Part shown: positions 22,952-33,130 of the stretch, one piece after another
Layout: each line of letters begins with the position of its first letter
Position numbering within the stretch: position 1 is the stretch's first letter
From: Xylaria sp. FL1777
Lineage: Eukaryota > Ascomycota > Sordariomycetes > Xylariales > Xylariaceae
DNA length: 64,000 nt
Direction: 5' to 3'
Assembly (NCBI GenBank): GCA_022578965.1
Contig: MU400603.1
Span: 97,038-161,037, forward strand
Translations under genes and position numbers: made by a program
Notes under the pieces: generated by a model
The model's database searches: none
The model's input: the letters and a program-made list of their open reading frames with translations, nothing else
Told to the model about the DNA's origin: nothing

Positions 22952-23102
22952 TTATTGATTAAGCGAAGAGGCAGGTTTTCGGCCTCGCGGGGCCTTGCAG
23001 AGCTGTTTCCTGCCTGGTTACACAGGAAGAAGGACCGCGCTACTTGGTAGCACAGCGGGTAATTAACAAAAAAAAAAAAAAAAAAAAAATTTTATTGATT
23101 AA
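22952..23102 (+). mobile_element. Short SINE-like retroposon with target-site duplication and poly-A tail
   Basis: An 11-bp direct repeat TTATTGATTAA occurs at 22952-22962 and 23092-23102. Between them lie about 105 bp of GC-rich sequence and then 22 adenines (23068-23089). Body, A-tail and flanking direct repeats are the signature of target-primed retroposition. The body has an inverted pair AGGCAGG (22969) / CCTGCCT (23009) enclosing a GC-rich loop. TAGCACAGCGGG at 23048-23059 matches the pol III A-box/tRNA D-arm consensus TRGCNNAGYNGG. No B-box was found. The element encodes no protein and would depend on a LINE for movement. Confidence 0.6.
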
Positions 23103-23201
23103 TAAACACCAGGCACCCCTAAGCACATACTATGTATTACAGAGCGCTTCGTTCATGCTAAAAACTTTATTCGCCGATATATGGTTGAGAGATGTCGCTG
23201 C

Positions 23202-23266
23202 GTCGCGCAGATGTGAGTATATACCGTTGTTACAACTAACGCAATAACAGAGTCGTTTTGCGTGAT
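23202..23266 (+). repeat. 65-bp dispersed repeat, copy 1
   Basis: It shares with the copies at 33021-33085 (opposite strand) and 59517-59581 a core TATATACCGTTGTT at the same offset, similar CGCAA..AACG sequence after it, and GTC-/-GAY ends 65 bp apart. This copy also contains GTGAGT, ACTAAC and ACAG in intron-like order within 38 bp (23213-23250). Confidence 0.6.
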
Positions 23267-24897
23267 ATGTTGCTTATTCATACTGGGAAAGGTAGTAGCC
23301 TAGTTAAATTAACTATGTTAGTTAGTATATACACGTGTTCCATATTTTTGAGTCATAAATCCACCATGCGTTGATCAAGAGGTTGGACCAGTCGACGAGC
23401 CCACAAAAACTCACTATATTTTAGAATCTTCATGATGTAGATTTGGCGACAGCCGAGGGTAAAGGGTTTTGCGAAGCGATGAGGAGCCGGCTTTCCGAGG
23501 TTCAGATGGAACGGCGGCCTGGACCGAATTCTCTCCTACTTTTCTATTAGAGGTTGCTTGAGGTGTCTCAAACCATTCCTATTTAGTATTCCGCATCTAT
23601 CTTCTAGAACTACCAACATGTGAAGTCTAATAGCCTTTGTTTACAGCCTAGATTAGTAGGACCACCAGAGACAGGCCACCAGAAACTATATGTCGCGCTT
23701 CCTAAGAGATTCAATTCCTGAATCTCCTGGGTTGGATCTTGGGTATACCATTAGGATTCTATATTAGATGCTGCGATATCATTTACACCTAGATCAGCCT
23801 GGGCCCCATTCCGCCTGCCGGCCCTCTAACTACTATAGAGATAACGAGAACCGCATGGAGAAGTTAATGTATGATGTGTGTTCCCAGTTTATGAGGTGCT
23901 GTGTGTTCTTCTTTATACACGTCCCCCATTACATGTCATCCAACGAATGTTAGATCCCATCGTCGACAACGTGGTCTTGTGAACTCAATCAGAGTAATAT
24001 CGTCAAGTATATCTCCGTATACTATATCATGTTTCTCAAAGTAGCCTAACAAGGGAAACTCTTGAAAATACAGCATAATATCTTCCTTTTTCTAATTTTT
24101 GGGTTATCAAAAGCGAACAGTCTTCCGAAATCGGGCAAACCAACGCCCTCAAGCTTGTCGCTACATGGAGCATATGCTTATCTAAACAAGACCAGCAAGA
24201 CAACCTCTTCAACCCCTCATCATAGAGTCTTGCATTGTTATTTCTGGGATTTAACAGAGGTCTCTATGATTTTGTATCTCGTCATAGAAGGAATTGTGAA
24301 ACAGAATGAGAAAAAACAACTACATGTTTCATTTTTGATGAGACGGAATCACTACCATGTTGTAGGACTGCTCTGTAGGCAAACGGGCGTGGGTGCGGAC
24401 GCAGAGAAAGCTCTTGTGCTGGATAGCTACTCCGAATAGGGGTGTCCTCTTCATTATCAATGCGATTGCATAAGGTGCTTAGGGATAACGAGGGCTAGTG
24501 TAGCATATATTATGCCACCAAGGCCCCCCTTTCTCAATCTCTCTTGCTCATTCACATTCATTTTGCAATTCCGACGTAATCATACGTTTTCATCTAATAT
24601 TACACATGCCATACTAATACAATGCGGCTCATACGCTCTCTATGATGCGTAAGTTCTAGGATAGACCATCACGTAAGTAGTATACACAGAAATTGGCCTC
24701 CCCAAAACGTGTAACTACTTCTAGTTTAAATTTAGGTACCGTGTAGTCGCACTGCGAACTGCTTGGGAAATATATCTGGTAAACTCGTCCGTAATGAGAG
24801 CTTACCGTATTACTTGGCGCGTTGTAGGTAATGCCGATCCTAGACAAAGCGCTGAGGCTGGTCCAGACCGCGAAGCTGGAGGTTCCGATGAAGTGTC

Positions 24898-25505
24898 CTA
24901 CTTGGTTGGATAGCCCCTGGGTTTGGGTAGGTAACCAGTCGGCTTGGGCAAGTGGCTAGTAGGGCCGCCGCTATATGAGCTATGGCACTACAGGATCCTA
25001 AGTCAGCACTTTTCTTCCCCCAAATTATGAGTTGAGTGGTTACATCACTTACACCGGGCCCCTCGATGTGGAAGATGGGCGAAATCCCGTATGTCTTGCC
25101 ATTGTCGAGGTCCGAGGCAATTTTGATGAGGTAGGCCTTCTCCTTCCCGAGCGAGCAGCCGACGGCCCATGTGTACTCAGCGTCGTTGACGTCGACATCT
25201 ATACGCGTCTCATTAGTAACCAGCTATATTTTAGGGAGCATTTCACGAAGTCAGAGGATCTACTCACGAGCGATGGTGGATAGGGTCCGGAGGGTGTCCG
25301 CGTCATTGCCGCCCAGGAGGTAGAGAGTAGCAGGCCCAACTAGCTCGGAGGCATCCCATTCGATGAAGTAGGTCGTCCCGGCACCGATGGTCTGGTTCTC
25401 ATACGGAAAATAGATATAAGAGTACCACGGAGTAGGGTCGAGGGCCTGAGAAAGAGCCGAGGCGGCGAAAGCCAGAACGAACGCGAAGGTGGTAGCACAG
25501 CGCAT
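24898..25505 (-). CDS. KNH-like (Kre9/Knh1 N-terminal type) secreted protein
   Basis: Three exons (25505-25268, 25198-25053, 24987-24898) give about 157 residues. A signal peptide (MRCATTFAFVLAFAASALSQA) is followed by a beta-sandwich-like domain. The signatures are PYENQTIGAGTTYFIEWDAS, GPATLYLLGG, then EYTWAVGC and KAYLIKIASD...YGISPIFHIEG. These fit the KNH N-terminal domain of small fungal extracellular and cell-wall proteins. It lacks the long Ser/Thr-rich stalk and GPI signal seen in many relatives, so it may be freely secreted. The last exon (Pro/Gly/Ser-rich, ending TGYLPKPRGYPTK) is the least certain part; a further intron after it is possible. Start: first ATG in frame, directly before the signal peptide. 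Confidence 0.65.
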
Positions 25506-26181
25506 CTTGATATAATACGTTAACAACTTCTATGGCATGCAGATATAAAATGCGCAACAGAGAAAAGAGAATCAGACAGCGCACGAGAAAAACCGAACGA
25601 AGGACACGATCGCCAGGGTCCAGAAACGAGTGACAACTGGATTTATACCTGATGAAGGGAATAAGTAGAATTTCATTTTAAAGTACCTAGTAGAAATGTA
25701 ACGATGTGCTTATATACTTGTCAAAGTTGCCTGATATATGTGGAGAAATCGCGGAAAGCTTATTTCAATACCTGGTGTGCTACGGGTAGTTTAAACCACG
25801 CCGCAAGTGTGCATATACGGGGCATATACGGAAAGAAAGCATCACTGTAGGTCTTGACCTTCACTGGCTCTGGTACAGCTACCCATTTATTTCAAATAGT
25901 ACAGTTACTTTCAGCTCAAAATCTTTTTTCCATCCCTTATCTTTTTTACTTGGGGCTGCTGCAGCCAAGCCAGGGGGTTCCATTTCGACATGGTATATAC
26001 CTAATTACATTTTCAGCCATACAGCGATACCCAAGCCTGAGAAGCTGCGCTTCCGTGCCTTAATGACACGAGAGTACGGGCGATCAAGACTGACCAGAAA
26101 TCCACGGCAATGCCAATGCATGTTGCTTTCCAAAAAAAAAACAAAAAAAAAAAAAAAACTCGAGATTCGACACAATGACCT
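25506..26181. other. Intergenic region with poly-A tract
   Basis: This is the 5' side of the KNH-like gene. It contains an A-run interrupted by one C (26131-26158) next to CTCGAG. No coding frame is supported. Confidence 0.5.
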
Positions 26182-26495
26182 CTATGGATGCCGTCCCGCT
26201 GTAGCCGGATATTGGAAGACGACGGGGAAGATCTGCGTAAAGCTGAATACCACGACGAAGGCAAATGTCCGCGTGATGACGGCTTTGGCCCTGGGTGTGC
26301 GGAAGATGCGCAGGTCAAATAAGAAGATCAATGCGCGGACGAGCGCTCAGGAGATGAAGTACAGACACGGACCGAGGCGGATGAAAGGTGAACTGTGTGT
26401 ATATTAAAAGCTATGGAATTTGAAGGAAGAACATACCATGAGGAAAGAGGGAATATTTTACTGCGAGATGGCCCAAGGATCGACTCGAAAACCAT
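26182..26495 (-). pseudogene. Small membrane-protein gene broken by an in-frame TGA
   Basis: Two minus-strand exons (26495-26437, 26392-26182; GTATGT donor, ACAG acceptor) join in phase to 90 codons. The joined frame has one internal TGA at 26349-26347. Before it the protein reads MVFESILGPSRSKIFPL and FIRLGPCLYFIS; after it ALVRALIFLFDLRIF and FAFVVVFSFTQIFPVVF, two hydrophobic segments. A Trp codon (TGG) would fit at the stop, so a single G-to-A change would explain it. That change is C-to-T on the other strand, as in RIP. It could also be a sequencing error or a readthrough gene. Family unknown. Confidence 0.45.
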
Positions 26496-26863
26496 GCTTT
26501 GACAATGATGTTTTTTTTTTCTAAAAAAAAAAAAAATCAAAAAAATCAGTATCCTTTCTTCGAAGCTTCGAACGATGGATTAAATACTCATAAGCAATAT
26601 CGATCAAGGCGTATAAAGCGACGGTTAGGAAACGAATATGACGCTGGGGTCTGAGTTATGGTAGCGACGTTTAAGACTTCAAGTAGTGATATAGTAATGT
26701 GCAATCTCTTAATCAATGAGCTAGTGCACATAATAGGTCATTGCGGTAGAAGGATGTTTACCTGGATTGGTCTCTCAATTGCCATAGTGATGCTCCTGGA
26801 TATAGAGGGTACTGAAAGGAAACACAAATGCTTATGCTTAACTACACTTATTAATACAAACAG

Positions 26864-28237
26864 TCATATCCTGACCCACGGAGGGAGTCTCTTGAGACGA
26901 GCGATATGGTCTTCTTGTTTTTCGCCAACCCTCCTCTTGTTGGTTAGAAACCACGTGACGGTTGCATAGAGCTCCAGTCCGTTATTGATGCTTCGAACGG
27001 TGTACCACCAACCCTTTGGGACTAATAGGCCGGCCCCGGGCGTCAGAGTCGCGAAGACGACGTTCCCAGATGCGGCAAACTCGTGTTCCCACTCGCGTGT
27101 CCACTTGTTCGGGAGCGAAACCGGATAACGTTGGGGAGTGCCCTGCCACGGTGAGGGTATATCCCGATTAAACATCAGCGGCATCCCATTTGGTAACCTC
27201 GCATGGGGCGAGACTAGCGTCGCAATGCTGTAACCGGCTAGTTGTCCGACCATGACGGTGCTCGCTTGGTGGCGGCGCAATTCGCTACGTAATGGCCGTA
27301 TTCCAGTGCGGACGGTGCATGCCTTGGTCTTGTAGGTAGACAATCCGATATCCCGGATGAAGTTGGGGAATGGAAACTCATCCGTCATCTTTTCCTCTAA
27401 GATCACTAAACCCTTTAACCTACTGAGGCACGCAGAGTAATCCGGGTCCTGGAATGGGTTATCTTTCAACGAGGGTGCTGTTTCGGCGACGGCTTTCTGG
27501 TCTTGGTTGTACTGATGTGCCGCGCGAATGAAAACCAGCGGTGCCTTGAAGGGTATATGCGGCTCTGAGCTGGCGCTGAAGGTTTCTTGTATTTCAGCAA
27601 TGACCTCGTCGAGAAAGTCGTCTCTAAAACTCGACTGCGGCAGCCAATCGCGGAATCTGAGGAGGGGTGGATGGTCTCCCTCGAGCGAAGCTCGCGCGAT
27701 GGTGCATCTGGCTTCGAGGTCGTCAAACGGGGCCCGGAAGTTAGCAGGCTCCGGACTCGCATCGGAGTTCGTTTGGCTGCGGCCTGTGGCAGCGCTTTCA
27801 AAGATGTCATGGAGAGGGCCAAAGCCGGGCGCCGTGTGTTTTCTCGGGCGCACTTCCGGGACTCTAAAGGAGCCCTCACGGTCGCTTGTCTGGCCGATCC
27901 AGGTCTGGCCGTCCAAGAGCCCGGGCAGGTTCTTAATAAGCAAGGGAGACCCGCGATTGAGCTTCTCTGTGTACTGAATCACCAGTTTATGGGGAGCGGC
28001 CTTGTAGGCGTCAACCGGACATAACTGCGGCTCTGGAATTTTATGCCGTCGCGGCCCTGGATGAGTCTGGGACGATGACGGTGATGGTGGTGATGGCGGC
28101 TGTGGCGTCTCGGCGCTGGACGTTGTGGTGGTGGTTCCAATGCTGCGAGGAAAACAGGCAGCCTGTAGATGTTGGCATCCAAGGCGACGACTCAAGGTCG
28201 GGGTGGTCTTGGCAGCCACAACCCAAGGCACACTCAT
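26864..28237 (-). CDS. Cupin/JmjC-like fungal protein, mitochondrially targeted N-terminus possible
   Basis: A single-exon minus-strand frame encodes 457 residues from ATG 28237. The first about 75 residues are rich in Arg, Thr, Ser and Pro with almost no acids, compatible with a mitochondrial presequence. The C-terminal part has strands typical of a cupin/JmjC-like barrel: GNVVFATLTPGAGLLVPKGWWYTVRS, then ELYATVTWFL. The canonical JmjC HxD iron-binding pair is not evident upstream of this, so enzymatic activity is doubtful. The segment LLIKNLPGLLDG near residue 98 resembles the start of cupin-like domain proteins. I assign only the fold family; the substrate and role are unknown. Confidence 0.55.
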   Translation of the reverse strand: MSVPWVVAAKTTPTLSRRLGCQHLQAACFPRSIGTTTTTSSAETPQPPSPPSPSSSQTHPGPRRHKIPEPQLCPVDAYKAAPHKLVIQYTEKLNRGSPLLIKNLPGLLDGQTWIGQTSDREGSFRVPEVRPRKHTAPGFGPLHDIFESAATGRSQTNSDASPEPANFRAPFDDLEARCTIARASLEGDHPPLLRFRDWLPQSSFRDDFLDEVIAEIQETFSASSEPHIPFKAPLVFIRAAHQYNQDQKAVAETAPSLKDNPFQDPDYSACLSRLKGLVILEEKMTDEFPFPNFIRDIGLSTYKTKACTVRTGIRPLRSELRRHQASTVMVGQLAGYSIATLVSPHARLPNGMPLMFNRDIPSPWQGTPQRYPVSLPNKWTREWEHEFAASGNVVFATLTPGAGLLVPKGWWYTVRSINNGLELYATVTWFLTNKRRVGEKQEDHIARLKRLPPWVRI

Positions 28238-28696
28238 CTCTCATCTGCTTCTCATCTGCATCATATGTATATACTAGATACAAATGTAGGTAGTTGATTT
28301 GGCTGTCCTAGCAAAGCCACTTAGCATAAACTTACCTAGACTGGTATGTAATACACCAGCCACAAAATAGCACGTGCAACAGGTATCTAAGCCACACTAA
28401 TGATACCTAGTTACTTAAATACTTACCTACCTAATGTACATATATGTAGTCACCATGCTTATCTCAACATTGCTCATTACATTATAACATAAATTTATTA
28501 GCTCTGATCTAAATGTGAGAGCCCAATCTGGGCTTATATTTCTTCGAATATCTTAGGGAAACGTTTAAGGTCCCTTTGATCGGACCTGGTATAATCATTT
28601 AGTGAAACTCGCTATGGAATCAGGATACACCCTCATTGAAAGGGTATTCAACTGTTTGGGTGGCGCCAGGATCTAAGTAGTGTACTGTACTGCTGA
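28238..28696. other. Intergenic AT-rich region with TACCTA motifs
   Basis: Contains repeated TACCTA/ACTTACCTACCTA motifs at about 28330-28440. No coding frame seen. Confidence 0.5.
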
Positions 28697-29798
28697 TTAT
28701 TGCATCCATTTCTGCAGCTCTTGATCGGTGTATTCCCACAACTTGCTCGCAAATTTCTTCTCCTTCGCAATCGCGTCTGCATCAGGGGGGAAAACGCCGA
28801 CAGGTTCATAAAACCCACCCTGCTTGACTTCATTCCGAGGAACACTGACAGCCCACAGGTGGTTGAAGGTGCCTTCCTCGGGCGAAATCATCTTGCCCAA
28901 CATCGAGGCGCGGACGAAGAGTCGGTCGGCGAGCTTGAGATCATTCACCAGGCCGGTCTCGACAGCGCCGGGGTGGAGACTGAAGGTAAGCAGCTTGGGA
29001 TGCCGACGGGCTAGCTCCCGCGCGTACAGCATATTGGCCAGCTTGCTGTTGCCGTAGCGAATCCAGCGGCCCATGATAGCGGCTTCTTGGGTGGTCTTGA
29101 GACTGGGGAAATCGAGAGTACCATTGCGCCAGCCTAGACTCGTCGTGTAAACGACGCGCACGTCTGAGTCGGGCAGATCAGCTGTCTTCTCGAGTAACGG
29201 CAGAAGTTTCTTGGTCAGAAGAGCGTGACCCAGGTGGTTCGTGGCAAAATGAACCTCATACCCGTCGGCCGATAGACCGGCCGGTTGGGCCATGATACCG
29301 GCGTTCGCGAGAAACAGGTCGAGACGATTAGATTCCGCTAAGATCTTATTGGCAGCATCTCTGACGGTATCGAGGCTCGCTAGGTCGCATTGCACGAAGG
29401 TGGCATTGACATCAGGCCCGACGGCTTTGATACGCTGTATAGTCTTGTCGGCGGCTTTGGCATTGCGGCCGGTGAAGAAGATGTGGCTGGGGTTGTGCTT
29501 TGCCAACTCGACGACAATTTCGGCGCCAATACCGCCAGTGCCTAGAAGGTGAGCCGGACGGGCGTCAGAATGAGCTCACGAGTAAGGGTATGGTAGGGTG
29601 CCCGCAGCAGGCTTCAACATAACTGTAAAGAAGTAGGATGGGTGCTATACTTATGGCGGCTGTGATAGCTTTGACAGGATAGACCGTACCGAACAGGACA
29701 TAATTTTCGAACAGAATACGCTACATACCTCCAGTTACGAGAAGGACTCGTCCAGCTAGGTTTGGGATGCTAGACTTGTCAAATTTCAACCCAGGCAT
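28697..29798 (-). CDS. Short-chain dehydrogenase/reductase
   Basis: Two exons (29798-29729, 29541-28697) give 304 residues. The cofactor loop TGGTGGIG is split by the 187-bp intron. LANAGIM follows in the next strand. The catalytic Ser lies in VVYTTSLGWRNG and the Tyr/Lys pair in YGNSKLAN. This order and the retinol-dehydrogenase/WW-domain-oxidoreductase-like length fit the classical SDR family, NAD(P)H-dependent oxidoreductases. A preference for NADPH is suggested by the basic residue in FTGRNAKAA after the second strand. The substrate is unknown. The first exon is only 70 bp, starting at ATG 29798 (MPGLKFDKSSIPNLAGRVLL). Confidence 0.88.
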
Positions 29799-31452
29799 GT
29801 CTTCAGTTGGCTGTTGTCGGTGAAGGATGGATAGTTAGGTGGAAGATTCCTGACCGCTCGGCTGGGCAAAAAGACGCAAAATAACCAGAACAAGAAGAGC
29901 TACTATGAAGCCACTGTAAAGTCGCAAAGGGAGTTTAAATAGGTAAAAGGCACGGTAGAGGTTAGTGAAATGGTAGATATATGAACGTTGCATCCAGCTT
30001 GACTACTTCGTGAGTAAGGTGGGAAGCCCTCATTATATACATAAATACTATGACTATACCCTTCGTGCCCTGGAGCTTAGCACAATACATGAAGTGACTT
30101 ATTGACTCAATTCACTTTCAATTCCCCGGCCCCGACGGGCTCCGACAAATACCACGCTTCAGTGCTGACCAATTAGAAAGAGAAAATTTCACGCCCAGAA
30201 GTGCAAGTATGCACCCCGAAACCAACAGCATAGTTACCATGTAATGTTCCAAATATCTATGTATATAAGTTCAAGGAATGTAAGGTCTAGTAATACAGGT
30301 ATCTAGTCGACAACTCATCATCCCAAGATGCGGATGCGGCACAGAGTTGTGGTGCAGCCTACTTACATGCGTGAGTAGTAGTAAACTTTATCCTGGGGCT
30401 TTTTCCTATTTACCTTAGATATAAATACTAGACAGTGAGACGTCGTGAGGCTCTACCCTCATCGCGTGCAAGAAGAACCGAAGCTCGAAGACGGCATGGC
30501 TCCAACCCGCGTGGGGATCGACCCGACACAGAAAGCAGCACGGCGGGCATTTTCCGTGTCGGGACTGTTTTTATAGCAGCTGGAGCTTGATGCGTGCAGC
30601 TTCATAGCTAGAGCCAAAACACGAACAGCCGGAAGACATCAGAAGCTTCTCGAGGGGAGCTGGAATCCCAACTGGCAGAATTTAGTACTGCTTCTTGAAC
30701 CATATGTTTTATAATTTTATAACTCCAGATCAGGCTGTAACTTCTATATGTCGTCATCAAGAGCTTCACTGAGCCCTCGAGACTGGCGACGGAGGCGTCG
30801 GGCAGTTAGAGGGTATGGTGGGGAAAGTTGTTCTACTCTTCTCCTGGTCGGCGCTCGCAATTGTGGCTGCTTAGGACCAGCCCGAAATTGGAAAAAAGTC
30901 CTATAGTTGACAATGACCATGGTAGGCCTAACGATGTCTGAAGTTCCACAGCCGACCTACCGCACGGAAAATTTGTCAAGTGGAGGGTAGTTGTCTTGGA
31001 ATAAGACATGTCGCTCAACTATATGAATTTGTTGGTGCAAATAACGTTACACATAATCCTACTTATCACATTTAAACGCGAGATAGCCTACCTTAAGGAC
31101 TATGAGTCGGTTGGCTGTCGTTATTAGACCTATCGGCAGCTATATAGAATCTAAGATGGAAGCGGAATACGACTCTCTTTTTCCCGGACTGACAGGGTTG
31201 AGCGTACACTAGGCCACTCGTAGGCTGCAGCAGGGCGCGGATTTGAAAGGAGATAAGCTGATATCATCACACAGCCACATCGCATACGCGTTCACTTGAA
31301 CATTAAACCACTTACTTGAGCGTGGAAAGGGGAGAATCAAGTCGAGATCTGCCAGATGCTCATTTATAGCTAATAAACCGACATCTCCCAACCCCATTCA
31401 AGTTCGAGTAGAGTCTACCATAGTACCGTACTAGTAGAGAAAGTTCGTAACA
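29799..31452. other. Long intergenic region
   Basis: No gene is supported. It includes an imperfect hairpin at 30522-30563 (CCCGACAC paired with GTGTCGGG, extended by GAAA/TTTTC) and AT-rich stretches at 30230-30430 and 30690-30730. Confidence 0.5.
30522..30563. repeat. Inverted repeat (hairpin) of 8 bp plus extension
   Basis: CCCGACAC at 30522-30529 and GTGTCGGG at 30556-30563 form a perfect arm pair. Inner GAAA/TTTC bases extend it with one mismatch. The function is unknown; it lies in the gap between the dehydrogenase and the gene at 31453. Confidence 0.6.
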
Positions 31453-32586
31453 ATGGGCTTCGGTGCTCCGATCCCTCGAGACTCAACGGGGAGAATATCT
31501 CATTCTACCCTATCGCACGAAGGCAATGCTCAAATCATGGGCACTCACCGTCACCAAAATGAATACGATCCACCACCCGCGTATACAGAATATGCCTCTA
31601 GACGACCGCAGATAACTCCAGTAACATCTTCGCAACGTTTACGAAAGCCAATTGTCGTCCCTGCTACAGCGGCCTCCTTAGGCTCCCCTTTCCTTAGGGC
31701 CTACCCCCCGAGTCTACAAGCTTTCCAGCTCTCTCGAAATGACTTCTTGGACGTCTTAGACGGTCTGAATCGCGTTGCTGTGCAGAGTCCACCACTCCGG
31801 GCTCTTGGCCTAGTCGGCGAGGTCCTTGGAGTTGTGCCCTTATCAAGTACTCAGATGGCTGGCCTCGCACTGAGCTCTGCCGCACAAATAGGCACAGTCG
31901 CCCTCTCAAAGGGAGCCACAGAGGTGTACCTGCGCAAGGTTAATAAAGAGATATTCGCCCCACGCGGCCTCAAGATGGAAATTGCCAAGCTGGAGGCCAT
32001 GGCACGGGTCAATAAACTTCCGATATTAGACGCCGCAGGAAGGATCAGAAGCGATGTACAGGTGTTGCAGCCGCTTCTAGACGAGCAAGAAATACAAACG
32101 ATGGGGCGGGCACAACGATGGCTACGGGCCTTGGAGCCCTGGGTTCAGCCCTTGGAATTGGAAACTCTGCCGCCCATCAATATGGATACCAACCTGTGGG
32201 GAAGAATACATACTTCAGCATCTGAACAAGAACGCAAGAATAGCGAAAAGAAGGTTTTGAAAGACCGAAGCAAGGCTTTCGACAAACATCAAAAAGACAT
32301 CGAAAAAGCCGAAGAAAGGAGGGAAAAGGAAATGGCAAGACTAGACAGGAGAGAACAGAAAGCACTCGAGAACAGTCGTAGTCATAGGGTAGATCATAAG
32401 CTCCGCATAATCGACAAAAAGAGGGAAAGGGCGGAGCTGAGGCATCATAACAGAATGGAAAAGGCAGCTGAGGACTCGATGGCGAAGGATAAGGAAGCCA
32501 AAGCCATGACAAAGGTGTTGTGGCTTATAATTCGAAATATTGACGAAGACAGCGGCGTTCAGGGGACTATGGATTTCGGTGAATAG
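31453..32586 (+). CDS. Conserved fungal protein with charged C-terminal helix region
   Basis: A single-exon frame of 377 residues from ATG 31453. The N-terminus carries YDPPPAYTEY, a PPxY-type motif of the kind recognised by WW domains of Rsp5-like ubiquitin ligases. The middle (about residues 85-200) has the pattern FLDVLDGLNRV, PPLRALGLVGEVLGVVP and a small-residue helix SSTQMAGLALSSAAQIG, followed by EIFAPRGLKMEI. This layout recurs in fungal proteins of unknown function. Residues about 255-350 are strongly charged (Lys/Glu/Arg) and probably form a long helix or coiled coil. No signal peptide. The PPxY suggestion is an inference from a short motif. Confidence 0.7.
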   Translation: MGFGAPIPRDSTGRISHSTLSHEGNAQIMGTHRHQNEYDPPPAYTEYASRRPQITPVTSSQRLRKPIVVPATAASLGSPFLRAYPPSLQAFQLSRNDFLDVLDGLNRVAVQSPPLRALGLVGEVLGVVPLSSTQMAGLALSSAAQIGTVALSKGATEVYLRKVNKEIFAPRGLKMEIAKLEAMARVNKLPILDAAGRIRSDVQVLQPLLDEQEIQTMGRAQRWLRALEPWVQPLELETLPPINMDTNLWGRIHTSASEQERKNSEKKVLKDRSKAFDKHQKDIEKAEERREKEMARLDRREQKALENSRSHRVDHKLRIIDKKRERAELRHHNRMEKAAEDSMAKDKEAKAMTKVLWLIIRNIDEDSGVQGTMDFGE

Positions 32587-33130
32587 TGTCAGTATGGATT
32601 CTAGATAGAGACGACGTGACGTAATGGTAGAGTTTAACAGTCTGAAATTCTTCAGTGGCACCTCAAATACCAGTGAAGCAGCCAACGTGGCGTGTCTGAG
32701 TAGAACGCGTTCCATCTTTCGATAACGACACTATCGCGAAGGGATCGACCTCACTCCGCCTAATGATAGCCGAAATCGTTGGGCAAGTGGCGTTCATACT
32801 TAAAGAATGTCGGGTGACGTTCGCCTAGCTTTCGAGGACAGCCCACAACAGGTGGCATCGAGAAAACAGCAAGGCACGATGAAACAATATGACTCATGGG
32901 CCCTTCACGCTATATCAATGACACGCTCACTTCCAATAGTTTCCCATGACTATGCATTTACATTAGACAATAACTATACATTGGCCCAAGTGCCTAGTGA
33001 CTGGCTTTACCTGGCATTTTGTCGCGCAAAATGACGCCGTTGTTGCGGAATTGACAACAACGGTATATATGCCCACCAACTGGACACCGTTTAAATTTAA
33101 TATATTGCGCTGAAACGATCTGAAAAGGCT
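32587..33130. other. Convergent intergenic region with repeat copy
   Basis: Contains the inverted copy of the 65-bp repeat. The frame at 32807-33034 has no family resemblance and overlaps the repeat. Confidence 0.5.
33021..33085 (-). repeat. 65-bp dispersed repeat, copy 3 (inverted)
   Basis: Read on the minus strand, it carries the core TATATACCGTTGTTG at the same distance from its GTC end as the copies at 23202 and 59517. It ends in TTTTGCGCGAC. The left part is more diverged. Confidence 0.6.

Larger units (their letters stand above)
22483..24897. other. AT-rich gene-poor island
   Basis: Apart from the retroposon and one copy of the 65-bp repeat listed separately, I find no intact gene. 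The ORF-like stretch ending at 24439 (HYHVVGLL..., ALVLDSYSE) has no ATG start and looks like relic coding sequence at best. The composition suggests decayed repetitive DNA, possibly RIP-affected. Confidence 0.5.

Noticed and set aside
24062..24439. 125-residue frame with HYHVVGLL considered as a Ulp1-like protease remnant
   Set aside because: It begins with TTG, the match is a few residues only and no catalytic Cys context follows.
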